In this document: positions 15,924 through 24,424 of the stretch, in pieces | How the letters are laid out: every line of letters starts with the position of its first letter | Numbering within the stretch: position 1 is the stretch's first letter | From: an uncultured bacterium | GTDB taxonomy: Bacteria; Bacteroidota; Bacteroidia; Bacteroidales; Bacteroidaceae | Reading direction: 5' to 3' | NCBI GenBank assembly: GCA_946188155.1 | Contig: CAMHUC010000011.1 | Coordinates: forward strand, 1 to 64,000 | Length of the DNA: 64,000 nucleotides | Position numbers and translations under genes: made by a program | Notes under the pieces: model-generated | Database searches by the model: none | Seen by the model: only the letters and a program-made list of their open reading frames with translations | What the model was told of the DNA's origin: nothing

Positions 15924-16508
15924 ATGAAAAAGTTATTTCTGATGGCAGTAGCCGCCTTAATGGCTATCACAAGTGTCAAGGCACAGAATGCCGGTGAGTT
16001 CTATCTCAAGCCCATGGTCGGTGGAACGCTGACCACCGTGACCGGTGACGGCGTTAAGGATGCCAAGATGAAGTTCGGCTTCGTTGGCGGTTTCGAGTTG
16101 GGGCATGATTTCAGCGATGTGTTCGGCCTGTCGTTAGGCGCACTCTACACTCTGCAGGGTGCCAAGGGTCCTGAAGGCGCCAAGCTCAACTTTGACTACA
16201 TCAACGTTCCCCTGCTGGCCAACGTCTATGTCACCAAGGGCCTGGCCATCAAGGCCGGTCCCCAGGTTGGTTTCATGACCAGGGCAAAGGCCGACGACCT
16301 CAACATCAAGCCTCTCTGCAACAAGGTGGACTTCTCCATCCCCGTCGGCATCTCCTACGAGTTCAGCGACTTCATCATCGATGCCCGCTACAACTTCGGT
16401 ATCTCCAAGATCTATAAGAGCGAAGCTGACGGCTGGCATACTCATGGCAGTGCCCGCAACGGCGTGATCATGCTGACCGTCGGCTACAAGATTCCTCTTA
16501 ACAGGTAA
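15924..16508 (+). CDS. Small outer-membrane beta-barrel protein, copy 1
   Basis: 194 residues. Signal peptide MKKLFLMAVAALMAITSVKA cleaves before Q. The mature part alternates in the way of an eight-strand barrel (PorT/OmpX-like): MKFGFVGGFELGHDF, YINVPLLANVYVTKGLAIKA, FIIDARYNFGISKIY, and ends in LTVGYKIPLNR. A -7 box TAATTTTG is at 15874-15881 and a strong terminator follows. A close paralogue is at 21858-22421; loops differ most (residues 40-50, 85-95 and near the C-terminus), which suggests surface-exposed variable loops. The nearby MACPF gene makes a receptor or immunity role possible, but that is inference. Confidence 0.85.
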   Translation: MKKLFLMAVAALMAITSVKAQNAGEFYLKPMVGGTLTTVTGDGVKDAKMKFGFVGGFELGHDFSDVFGLSLGALYTLQGAKGPEGAKLNFDYINVPLLANVYVTKGLAIKAGPQVGFMTRAKADDLNIKPLCNKVDFSIPVGISYEFSDFIIDARYNFGISKIYKSEADGWHTHGSARNGVIMLTVGYKIPLNR

Positions 16509-16552
16509 GCGTTAGGAATTAGAGATTAAGCTGAATATCGTCATTAAGTGCT

Positions 16553-16592
16553 CCGGGCACGGCGTTACCAATCGGGTAACAGCCGTGCCCGG
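16553..16592. terminator. Terminator after beta-barrel copy 1
   Basis: CCGGGCACGGCGTTACC with GGGTAACAGCCGTGCCCGG forms a long stem around AATC, with one unpaired base. The same hairpin follows copy 2. Confidence 0.8.
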
Positions 16593-16631
16593 ACAGTTTC
16601 ATGCCTGATGGCGAGGAGAAGGCGGCCTTGA

Positions 16632-16673
16632 AGCGTCACATTTGTCAACAGCTCCCTGCGGCTGACGCTTTTT
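16632..16673. terminator. Hairpin with T-run upstream of lipoprotein 1
   Basis: AGCGTCA (16632-16638) pairs with TGACGCT (16663-16669), followed by TTTT. A close relative lies at 24,220-24,261 upstream of the MACPF gene, so hairpin plus promoter appear to be a repeated module. Confidence 0.55.
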
Positions 16674-16717
16674 CTCTTCGCTGACGCCATCGTTTAGAGA
16701 GAAAATCGTGGGATTTC

Positions 16718-16748
16718 TTGTTTCGTGGTGATTTTTTTGCTAAATTTG
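16718..16748 (+). promoter_or_regulatory. Promoter of lipoprotein 1
   Basis: TTG (16718-16720) and TAAATTTG (16741-16748) are 20 bp apart. The surrounding sequence GGATTTCTTGTTTC is shared with the MACPF promoter. Confidence 0.7.
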
Positions 16749-16784
16749 CACCGTCAACAACAAGTATACAGAAACAGAACAGTT

Positions 16785-19196
16785 ATGAAAACAAAGCATT
16801 TCCAATCACTGATGCTGGTCGCTGTCATGATACTGGGCCTGGCATCCTGCACTGGCGACAACTTCGACAACCCCGCGCCGCAGAATGCGCTGGGCGAGGA
16901 AATCGTGGGGCTATGGTACAACAAGACCGATACCGAGGGTGCCCTGCCCGACGATATGAACTGGGACTTCCTGGGCGACGGCGTTGACCGAGTCCACTAC
17001 AACCGCATCATCCGTTCACTTCTGCTTCGTGCCGACGGTACGGGATATGCCTGCGCCATGTGGTTCAACAACGAGCAGAGCGAGCCTATCTACATGATGG
17101 GCGGACTGGACGCTCAGGGTCTCTCATCCCTGACGTACACCACCACGGCGGATGGGCGCATCATCCTCAGTTTCGACCAGGACAATACCTTGGACGAGTG
17201 CGCCGAATACTTCGGACAGTGGTCGCTCAGGTATGCCGACGGCACCGTCAGCGGCAGCGACGGGGAGGCTACCTTCCAGATGGAGCTGGCCGACAACACC
17301 ATGACGGGCTGGTTGAATGATATGTATCACAGGGCTTCAGGCGGTGCTGAACCCATCGTCTATAATATCAACGACGCTGACTTCACTCCCGACAACTGGC
17401 GTAATGTGAACGCTCTCTATATCAACGACGGCTCAGTGAAGCTCACCTCCTCGAACATGAAAGACCCAAACAACTACCAGATTGTCCCACTGCCCTGGTA
17501 TAAGGGTGAGGCGTCTTTGACTACCAACCTGCCAGTCGGCTTCTGCGACAACATCACGCCCGAGAACGGCTGGTATTTGGTGTTCAATTGCTGCGGCAGC
17601 ACCGGACTGGTCAATAATAACTATTTCGGTCTTTACAATAAGTGGACCGGTATCCTGCGCGTATTCTACTATCAGCCCCGCATCACCAGCACCGGTAGCG
17701 ACCATATGTGGCAAGTGAGCATCACCGACGAACTGGCCCAGCACGCCCTTTGGGGCTATGGCCTGCCCTCCACGCAGACCGTCAAGGACAAGACAAAGAT
17801 CTGCAACGACCAGGGAGGCACCATCTCCGACTATGTAACCCCCTACACAGCATCGATGAAGGATGACGGCAGCATAGAGCCTCACGAGGGCTGGTGGGCC
17901 TTCGACGTGGACCTGTCACTCTATCGTCCCGATGCTATTGACTTCAACAACAACAGCATCAAGTTCCAGATGCGCTCATGGACCACGCAACACGTGTCGC
18001 TTTGGAGCACCATGACAGCCAGCATTGACGGCGAGTTCAAACAGAAGGTAAAGGAGCAGAAAGGCTGGTCGGGTGCCAGCATTGCCAAGGGCGTGCTGCT
18101 TGGAGCACAGGCCGGATTCCTGGGTCTCAGCAGCTGGAAGGCCTTCGTTTCCGATCAGCCAATGGGGTCATCCACTGGATTAGGTGCCATTGCCAGCATT
18201 CTCGGCTGCGGCGGCTCTTTTGCAGGACTCTTCGGCGGCAGCCCCCAACCTCTGGAAGCCACCATCAGCCTCAGTATGGATGGCACTATCGACACTCAGG
18301 GTACCATCGATGCCTCAGCCATTTCGGTAGGCATCACCGCACCCACCATTTTCTTAAGCAGTTTCAAACGCGACAAAGTTCCCTCCTTCGGCCAGGGTGT
18401 TTGGAATCTTAAGAAAAGCCCCGAAGTGGTGGTATGTAGACATGGCTTTGTCATGGACAGGAAGTGGGCTAACTTCCCCTACGTTTTCGATCCGAGCACC
18501 ATCGAGGTGGAGTTGAATCCCAATATATTCCCCGAGAGCGAGATAGAGTGGATGCAGGTGGATGCCCACTGCGTAGTAACCAGCAAAACGGGTGTGACGG
18601 GTACTGACAAATACCGCGAGGCTTTCGGCTTTCCATCACGTTTCCTGGGGGTAGGCAATAATTTTATGCCTGGTGGTCGGTGGCAAGATACTGATTTAAG
18701 TAAAATGAGTTATGACAAATTCATCAAAGAGCCGGCTCCTGTCATCTACGATTACACGATTTACGCTGACGGCAATACTGATATGGAATGGCCTCTCACG
18801 CTGGTTGAGGACAAGGAAAACCGCATTGTCGGCCGCGGCTATAAAGACAAATTCGCCATTGAGCCGGCATTGCTATATACTTTCGAATACGAAACAGGTG
18901 TAGGTACAGGAAATGATGAATTGTACTTTGGACTCATCAATAAATACGTACCCGGACTTGAAGTGAACGTGGTGGTTCAGGTGAAGATGAAGAATATGGA
19001 AGCCCCCATCATCTACAGTCGTAACTATCTGCCCCAATTTGTTAGCAGAAATTTATATGATGCAAATACCATCAAAGCCGTCAAGGATCACCAGTTAAGT
19101 CCCTTGCAAGAAGGACACCGTGCAACTTACGACTATCAGGTAAAACGTTTCGAGAAAGTGATAATGGAGATGAAAGCAAGAGCAGGTAAATACTAA
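16785..19196 (+). CDS. Large surface lipoprotein 1, lipocalin-like N-terminus, Gly/Ala hydrophobic hairpin
   Basis: 803 residues. Signal peptide with lipobox LASC, so lipid-anchored. Residues about 25-180 resemble a lipocalin-like beta domain (GEEIVGLWYNKTDTEG, RADGTGYACAMWF, GRIILSFDQDN). A middle domain includes GFCDNITPENGW and EGWWAFDVDLSLYRP. Residues about 430-487 form a Gly/Ala-rich hydrophobic stretch (SIAKGVLLGAQAGFLGLSSW, LGAIASILGCGGSFAGLFGG) that could be a membrane-inserting hairpin. The C-terminal part has DPSTIEVELNPNIFPES and ends in QEGHRATYDYQV. The first 170 residues are nearly identical to lipoprotein 2, the rest only moderately similar. Family not recognised. The MACPF gene downstream invites a role in toxin delivery or protection, which is speculative. 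Confidence 0.75.
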   Translation: MKTKHFQSLMLVAVMILGLASCTGDNFDNPAPQNALGEEIVGLWYNKTDTEGALPDDMNWDFLGDGVDRVHYNRIIRSLLLRADGTGYACAMWFNNEQSEPIYMMGGLDAQGLSSLTYTTTADGRIILSFDQDNTLDECAEYFGQWSLRYADGTVSGSDGEATFQMELADNTMTGWLNDMYHRASGGAEPIVYNINDADFTPDNWRNVNALYINDGSVKLTSSNMKDPNNYQIVPLPWYKGEASLTTNLPVGFCDNITPENGWYLVFNCCGSTGLVNNNYFGLYNKWTGILRVFYYQPRITSTGSDHMWQVSITDELAQHALWGYGLPSTQTVKDKTKICNDQGGTISDYVTPYTASMKDDGSIEPHEGWWAFDVDLSLYRPDAIDFNNNSIKFQMRSWTTQHVSLWSTMTASIDGEFKQKVKEQKGWSGASIAKGVLLGAQAGFLGLSSWKAFVSDQPMGSSTGLGAIASILGCGGSFAGLFGGSPQPLEATISLSMDGTIDTQGTIDASAISVGITAPTIFLSSFKRDKVPSFGQGVWNLKKSPEVVVCRHGFVMDRKWANFPYVFDPSTIEVELNPNIFPESEIEWMQVDAHCVVTSKTGVTGTDKYREAFGFPSRFLGVGNNFMPGGRWQDTDLSKMSYDKFIKEPAPVIYDYTIYADGNTDMEWPLTLVEDKENRIVGRGYKDKFAIEPALLYTFEYETGVGTGNDELYFGLINKYVPGLEVNVVVQVKMKNMEAPIIYSRNYLPQFVSRNLYDANTIKAVKDHQLSPLQEGHRATYDYQVKRFEKVIMEMKARAGKY

Positions 19197-19248
19197 AACG
19201 GTTCTACCAGATTGAGCTTGAGTTAACATTTCGAGATGACTTTTTTGC

Positions 19249-19256
19249 TAATTTTG
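19249..19256 (+). promoter_or_regulatory. -7 box of lipoprotein 2
   Basis: TAATTTTG followed by CACCATCAACAACAAGTATA, matching the leader of lipoprotein 1. No convincing TTTG at -33. Confidence 0.45.
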
Positions 19257-19289
19257 CACCATCAACAACAAGTATAGAATAGAACAGTT

Positions 19290-21701
19290 ATGAAAACAAT
19301 GAATTTCCAATCACTGATGCTGGTCGCAGTCATGATACTGGGCCTGGCATCCTGCACTGGCGACAACTTCGACAACCCCGCGCCGCAGAATGCGCTGGGC
19401 GAGGAAATCGTGGGGCTATGGTACAACAAGACCGATACCGAGGGTGCCCTGCCCGACGATATGAACTGGGACTTCCTGGGCGACGGCGTTGACCGAGTCC
19501 ACTACAACCGCATCATCCGTTCACTTCTGCTTCGTGCCGACGGTACGGGATATGCCTGCGCCATGTGGTTCAACAACGAGCAGAGCGAGCCTATCTACAT
19601 GATGGGCGGACTGGACGCTCAGGGTCTCTCATCCCTGACGTACACCACCACGGCGGATGGGCGCATCATCCTCAGTTTCGACCAGGACAATACCAGTGAC
19701 GTGTGCGCCGAATACTTCGGACAGTGGTCGCTCAGCTATGCCGACGGCACTGTCAGCTGCAGCGACGGGGAGGCTACCTTCCAGATGGAACTGGCCGATG
19801 ACACCATGACGGGCTGGCTGAATGGTATGTATCATCGGGCTGCAGGTGGAGCCGATGCTGATGACGACAGTGAAAACATCAACGCCAAGGACTTCACACC
19901 CGAAAACTGGCGAAATCAGGGAGCCATCTACATCTACGACGGCGTGGGTGCCATCACAGATGCCAACGGCCTGCCTGGCTACACGAAGGTGAACATGCCC
20001 TGGAGAAACTCCGTCACCAACCTGCCCGACGGCTTCTGCGACAACATCACCCCCGAGAACGGATGGGAGTGGGTATACAACCTCTGCGGCAGCCGCACCA
20101 CCACCAACCTCAACTACTTCTTCCTCTACAATAAATATACGGGTACCCTGCGCGTATTCTACTATATGCCCAAAATGACACAGGTGGGCAACGACCACGC
20201 GTGGAAGGTGTCGTTAGGCAACGAAATCGCTCTGCACTCCCTCTGGGGCTACGCCCTGCCGTCCACAGCCACCATCAAGGACAGAAGCGCTATCGCACAG
20301 ACGGCAACGAACGTCATGATAGACTATGTGTCGCCCTGGTGCGAGCTGCCCGACAACTCCGACGGGCAGATCATACCGAGAGAAGGCTGGTGGGCATTCG
20401 ACATTGACCTGTCGCTCTACCGGCCTGACACCGACCTGTCGAAACAGAACATCAAACTGGAGATGCTCTCATGGACCCTGCAGCACATCTCGCTCTACAG
20501 CACCATGTCGGCCAACATCGACGGCAGCATCAAGCAGGCCATCAAGGATACGGGCAGCAAATCGAAGAGCAGCAGCATCGCCAAGGGTATACTCTCGGGC
20601 CTGCAGGCCGGACTCAATTTCGCCAGCGGTATCGCCGGATTCGCAACAGGCAATCCTGCCGCAGGATTCAGCGGACTGGCAGGCGCCGTAGGCTGCGGCA
20701 ATAGCATCGCCGGGCTCGGCGGCGGCGCTGCCGCCCAGCCGTTCGAGGCCGAAGTCAGCCTCGGCATGAGCGGCACCATCAACACCGACGGCTTCATCCA
20801 GAACAACGAAGTCACCATGGGAGTCCCCAGTTATACCATCAGTCTGACCAGTTTCGACCGCAAGCACTGCCCCAGTTTCGCTGAAGGCGTGTGGAACATC
20901 AAGAGCCACCCAATTGTGTATCAATTTACCGACCTTATTGTTTTAAATACCCTTTCAAACTCCACATCAGCTGGTGCCCCCATCTATTTCTTTGATCCGA
21001 GCAGTATTGAGGTGCAGCTGAACCCCAACGTGTTCCCCGAGAGCGAAGTGGAGTGGATGCAGGTAGATGCCACCTGTATTGCTACACCCCAGAACGAAAT
21101 GACGGGCACCGACAAATATCGTAATGCATTCGAGTTGTCACGCAGGCATACAGTTATTGGAATTGATGGTAGTCTTCACCTGCGCGTTGGCGATGACCTT
21201 GCAGAATATGGCGCATTTACTGAAGAGTTTGCCCCTTTCTATGATTTCATGTTCTTCAGCAGCCAGAGAGACAACTCCTACTTTAGTAATCTGAAATATC
21301 CTCTTGATGTATGGAGCCGCAATGACGGTAAACTGAAAATTGCCGGATGTTGCTATCGGAGTTCATTTGACGCAAGACCATCGTATGGCATTGAACCCGT
21401 GTGCCTGTCAGAATGGGGAGAGAATGCTATTCCCGGCCTGGAAGTGAACGTCATTGTCCACGTGAAGCTGAAAGGCATGAACCAGCCCCTCGCTTACAGC
21501 CGCAACTATCTGCCCGACGTGAAGAGAGTCGAGATACTTCAGTTCGAAGGCATCTGCGAGCAGATCAAGAGCCACCAGCTCAGCCCCAAGCAGGAAGGCC
21601 ACCACGCCAGCTACGACTATCAGGTGGAGCGTATCGGCAAGATGTGTGAGCAGATGGACAAGAATGGCTGGTTCGAGTGGGTCAGGACTCATTGGAAATA
21701 G
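19290..21701 (+). CDS. Large surface lipoprotein 2, paralogue of lipoprotein 1
   Basis: Also 803 residues with lipobox LASC. The first ~170 codons are almost identical in DNA to lipoprotein 1 (differences such as NTSDVCAEYF for NTLDECAEYF), then the two diverge while keeping the same plan: GFCDNITPENGWEW, EGWWAFDIDLSLYRPD, a Gly/Ala stretch (LQAGLNFASGIAGFATG, GLAGAVGCGNSIAGLGGG), DPSSIEVQLNPNVFPES and a C-terminal QEGHHASYDYQVERI. Near-identity of only the first 550 bp suggests gene conversion or cassette exchange of the N-terminal domain. The unequal part is probably the exposed, selected region. Confidence 0.75.
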   Translation: MKTMNFQSLMLVAVMILGLASCTGDNFDNPAPQNALGEEIVGLWYNKTDTEGALPDDMNWDFLGDGVDRVHYNRIIRSLLLRADGTGYACAMWFNNEQSEPIYMMGGLDAQGLSSLTYTTTADGRIILSFDQDNTSDVCAEYFGQWSLSYADGTVSCSDGEATFQMELADDTMTGWLNGMYHRAAGGADADDDSENINAKDFTPENWRNQGAIYIYDGVGAITDANGLPGYTKVNMPWRNSVTNLPDGFCDNITPENGWEWVYNLCGSRTTTNLNYFFLYNKYTGTLRVFYYMPKMTQVGNDHAWKVSLGNEIALHSLWGYALPSTATIKDRSAIAQTATNVMIDYVSPWCELPDNSDGQIIPREGWWAFDIDLSLYRPDTDLSKQNIKLEMLSWTLQHISLYSTMSANIDGSIKQAIKDTGSKSKSSSIAKGILSGLQAGLNFASGIAGFATGNPAAGFSGLAGAVGCGNSIAGLGGGAAAQPFEAEVSLGMSGTINTDGFIQNNEVTMGVPSYTISLTSFDRKHCPSFAEGVWNIKSHPIVYQFTDLIVLNTLSNSTSAGAPIYFFDPSSIEVQLNPNVFPESEVEWMQVDATCIATPQNEMTGTDKYRNAFELSRRHTVIGIDGSLHLRVGDDLAEYGAFTEEFAPFYDFMFFSSQRDNSYFSNLKYPLDVWSRNDGKLKIAGCCYRSSFDARPSYGIEPVCLSEWGENAIPGLEVNVIVHVKLKGMNQPLAYSRNYLPDVKRVEILQFEGICEQIKSHQLSPKQEGHHASYDYQVERIGKMCEQMDKNGWFEWVRTHWK

Positions 21702-21857
21702 GCACGCCCCATGCGACAGCCAGTCACGGGAAAAGTAATATATGTTAAGTTTTTGGCAGGAGATAGCATTATTTAACTGAAAAAACGTCAAGGAGTCGAA
21801 AATAATGTCTAATTTCGCGCCGTCAAATAATAAAAGTATAGAATAAAGGAAACGAAA

Positions 21858-22421
21858 ATGAAAAAGTTATTTCTGATGGCTGTAGCCGCCTTAATGGCTA
21901 TCACAAGTGTCAAGGCACAGAATGCCGGTGAGTTCTATCTCAAGCCCATGGTCGGTGGAACGCTGACCACCACTACCGGCGACTCTGACAACAAGATGAA
22001 GTTCGGCTTCGTCGGCGGTTTCGACCTCGGCTATGATTTCAGTGACAATTTCGCCCTCACCTTAGGCGCACTTTACACCATGCAGGGAGCCAAGAAAAAT
22101 GATGATAAGGGCAACTTAGACTACATCAACGTACCCCTGCTGGCCAACGTCTATGTCACCAAGGGCCTCGCCATCAAGGCCGGTCCCCAGGTTGGTTTCA
22201 TGACCAGGGCCAAGATTAACGGTGGAGACATCAAGGACTTTTGCAACAAGGTGGACTTCTCCATCCCCGTCGGTCTCTCCTACGAGTTCAGCGATTTCAT
22301 CATCGATGCCCGCTACAACATCGGTATCTCCAAGATTTTCAAGAGTGAATTGCTTGACAAAGCTCAGCGCAACAGCGTCATCATGCTGACCGTCGGCTAC
22401 AAGATTCCTCTTAATAGGTAA
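21858..22421 (+). CDS. Small outer-membrane beta-barrel protein, copy 2
   Basis: 187 residues, same signal peptide as copy 1, with conserved strands (KFGFVGGFDLGYDFSDNFAL, YINVPLLANVYVTKG, FIIDARYNIGISKIF) and variable loops (GDSDNK, KKNDDKGN, ELLDKAQRN). The 140 bp before it also match those before copy 1, including CATTATTTAACTGAAAAAAC. Its -7 box is weaker (TAATTTCG), so expression may differ from copy 1. Confidence 0.85.
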   Translation: MKKLFLMAVAALMAITSVKAQNAGEFYLKPMVGGTLTTTTGDSDNKMKFGFVGGFDLGYDFSDNFALTLGALYTMQGAKKNDDKGNLDYINVPLLANVYVTKGLAIKAGPQVGFMTRAKINGGDIKDFCNKVDFSIPVGLSYEFSDFIIDARYNIGISKIFKSELLDKAQRNSVIMLTVGYKIPLNR

Positions 22422-22463
22422 CCGTTAGGTATTAGAGATTAAGCTGAATATCGTCACTAAATG

Positions 22464-22507
22464 CTCCGGGCACGGCGTTACCAATCGGGTAACTGCCGTG
22501 CCCGGAG
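22464..22507. terminator. Terminator after beta-barrel copy 2
   Basis: CTCCGGGCACGGCGTTACC and GGGTAACTGCCGTGCCCGGAG pair around AATC with one unpaired base and are followed by AGTTTTTA. Confidence 0.8.
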
Positions 22508-22537
22508 AGTTTTTAGCGTTCTTGGCCGAGAGTGCTG

Positions 22538-24133
22538 TCAGAATGAATATTCCTCAATCGTGCATGTGTGCTTCTTCGATTTCGTGTCGTAGTTGATGCC
22601 GACAAGGATGACCTGCCCGTCGTATTGCGCCACCTTTCCCTGATACTGCCTGTTGTGTATCTGCTCGATGGCGGCATTGGCCGACTGGTCCTTCTTCAGC
22701 TCCAGCAGGATGGCCGGACGGTCGCTCTTCTTCCTCGGCATCAGCACCAGGTCGGCGAACCCCTTGCCGGTAGGCAGTTCGCGGTGGAATACGTAGTCGT
22801 TCTTGGCATAGTAGAACGCCAGGCTGAGCACACAGGCCAGCGAGTTCTCGTCGTTATAGCTCAGTATGCTGGTATTCTCGTCGTGTGCTGCATCCACGCC
22901 ATTTGCCACGGTGTCCGTATCACCGTCCAGGACGGCCTGGAGCAACTGTTCGGAGGCTCGGAGAGCGTCAACCACCGGTGTCCAGTTATTGGCCTTAATG
23001 GCGTTGACCATTTCCCCTGCCACTTCACGATTAGGTATGTAACACTCACTCTTCACCCCGTCATAACCGAGATAGCCAAGATGAATGAGTACCGTGAGTG
23101 CATCATCTTTCGTCCTGATGACCGACATATCATTCTGGAATCCCGTGGGGTCCACCTGGCATCGCCCCCCGGCAAGCATCTTGATAATGTCATCCTTCAG
23201 CCCGTCGAAGTTCATATTGATATAGTGGGCCACGGCATCGAAGGCACCCGTAGAGGCCCAGTAACTCTGACACTGCCCGTCCCACAAAGCCATCATCACG
23301 GAGTTGGGATTGAACATCGAGGGCTCGCTGCCAATCTGATAGCCGTCGTACCACTTTACCAGCTCGTCGAAGTCGGCGCCGTCCTTTTCCGCAAGTGCCT
23401 TTACCTCTTCCTTAGTGAAGCCGAAATACTTAGCCAGTTTGCCTGGTTTTACCATCGAGTACTCCGTAAAATTATTCAGAGCCGACTCCGGAAGGCCGGT
23501 GCTCACCGCCTTCTTATATTTCTTGATGGGCAGGATGCCTGTCATATAGACAGCAGCAAATACGTTGTTAGCATTCACCTCCTTGAACATACGTCGCAAC
23601 CAGTTGACATAGCTGTCCATGGCTCCCGTTCCAGGCTTAAACTCCCTGCAGATAGCGTCCCACTCATCGATAATCATGATGAACTTCTGGCCCGTCTCGC
23701 CGTAGATGGCAACAAGTGTCTCCATCAGGTCATCGTCATCACCGACCTGCGTCTGAGGATATGCCTTGAGTACGTCGTCCTTTAACTTCTGCTGAATCTT
23801 CCCGACGATACCGTCGTCCTTGAAACGAGCCACAAAAGCAGTCATGTCCAAATAGATGACGGGGTATTTGTTCAGATGCTTCTCGAACGACGAGTCGCTG
23901 GCTATCTCCAGGTCTGCAAAGAGCGCTCGCGAGTCACAGGATTGGTCGTAGTAGGCGCACAGTGTTTTGGCCGCCATCGACTTGCCAAAACGCCGACAGC
24001 GCGTGACACAGCTGAACCGTCGCTCTGTGTTCAGCGTGGAGTTAATCACTGCTATCAGCCCCGACTTGTCGACATATTCGCCGTTGCGTGCCGAGGCAAA
24101 GCCCTCATTACCGATGTTAATATATGTACCCAT
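22538..24133 (-). CDS. AAA-ATPase/PD-(D/E)XK nuclease-like protein, copy 2 (intact)
   Basis: 531 residues from the ATG at 24133 (MGTYINIGNEGFASARNGEY). N-terminal AAA-ATPase_like domain: RRFGKSMAAKTL as P-loop-like motif and FIMIIDEWDAIC as Walker B. The C-terminal DUF1703/PDDEXK_9 domain has YVFHRELPTGKGFADLVLMP and AILLELKKDQSA, giving the D-(E)xK core. The family is abundant in Bacteroidales; its role is not established, and the fused nuclease fold has led to proposals of DNA-related or defence roles. It is divergent from the MACPF gene and lies tail-to-tail with beta-barrel copy 2. Compared with copy 1, the central region (residues about 270-350) differs most. Confidence 0.85.
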   Translation of the reverse strand: MGTYINIGNEGFASARNGEYVDKSGLIAVINSTLNTERRFSCVTRCRRFGKSMAAKTLCAYYDQSCDSRALFADLEIASDSSFEKHLNKYPVIYLDMTAFVARFKDDGIVGKIQQKLKDDVLKAYPQTQVGDDDDLMETLVAIYGETGQKFIMIIDEWDAICREFKPGTGAMDSYVNWLRRMFKEVNANNVFAAVYMTGILPIKKYKKAVSTGLPESALNNFTEYSMVKPGKLAKYFGFTKEEVKALAEKDGADFDELVKWYDGYQIGSEPSMFNPNSVMMALWDGQCQSYWASTGAFDAVAHYINMNFDGLKDDIIKMLAGGRCQVDPTGFQNDMSVIRTKDDALTVLIHLGYLGYDGVKSECYIPNREVAGEMVNAIKANNWTPVVDALRASEQLLQAVLDGDTDTVANGVDAAHDENTSILSYNDENSLACVLSLAFYYAKNDYVFHRELPTGKGFADLVLMPRKKSDRPAILLELKKDQSANAAIEQIHNRQYQGKVAQYDGQVILVGINYDTKSKKHTCTIEEYSF

Positions 24134-24150
24134 GTCTGAAATCTTTGCTG

Positions 24151-24182
24151 CAAAGATAAGGATTATTTCTGAGACTGCCAAA
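24151..24182 (-). promoter_or_regulatory. Promoter of AAA/PDDEXK gene copy 2
   Basis: Minus strand TTTG (24179-24182) and TATCTTTG (24151-24158), 20 bp apart. Confidence 0.75.
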
Positions 24183-24219
24183 GAAAAAGGGCATGAAAAC
24201 GACTTAAAGTGTAGCCCGA

Positions 24220-24271
24220 AGCGTCACATTTGTCAACGCCTCCCCGCGGCTGACGCTTTTTGTCGCGTCAG
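24220..24271. terminator. Two competing hairpins upstream of the MACPF promoter
   Basis: AGCGTCA (24220-24226) can pair with TGACGCT (24251-24257), which is followed by TTTT. The same central segment can also pair with GCGTCAG (24265-24271). The region precedes the MACPF -7 box, so it more likely isolates the divergent genes than acts as a leader. Confidence 0.45.
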
Positions 24272-24305
24272 ACGCTATAAGCGGGAGCGAAAATCGGGTG
24301 ATTTC

Positions 24306-24336
24306 TTGTTTCCTCTGGTTTTTCATCCTAATTTTG
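24306..24336 (+). promoter_or_regulatory. MACPF gene promoter
   Basis: TTG (24306-24308) and TAATTTTG (24329-24336) are 20 bp apart; the module resembles the lipoprotein 1 promoter. Confidence 0.7.
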
Positions 24337-24424
24337 CAGTGTCAAAAGGAACGAACAACCTCCCCTGAGACAATAGACAAAGAGTAAATAAACAATAGTA
24401 TAAACAATTAAAATTCTTACGATT

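Noticed and set aside
16720..16784. Earlier start of lipoprotein 1 (near 16725)
   Set aside because: It would begin inside the promoter; the ATG at 16785 gives a proper lipoprotein signal and matches paralogue 2.
24220..24271. Riboswitch or attenuator for the MACPF gene
   Set aside because: The competing hairpins lie upstream of the likely promoter, so they would not be in the transcript leader.
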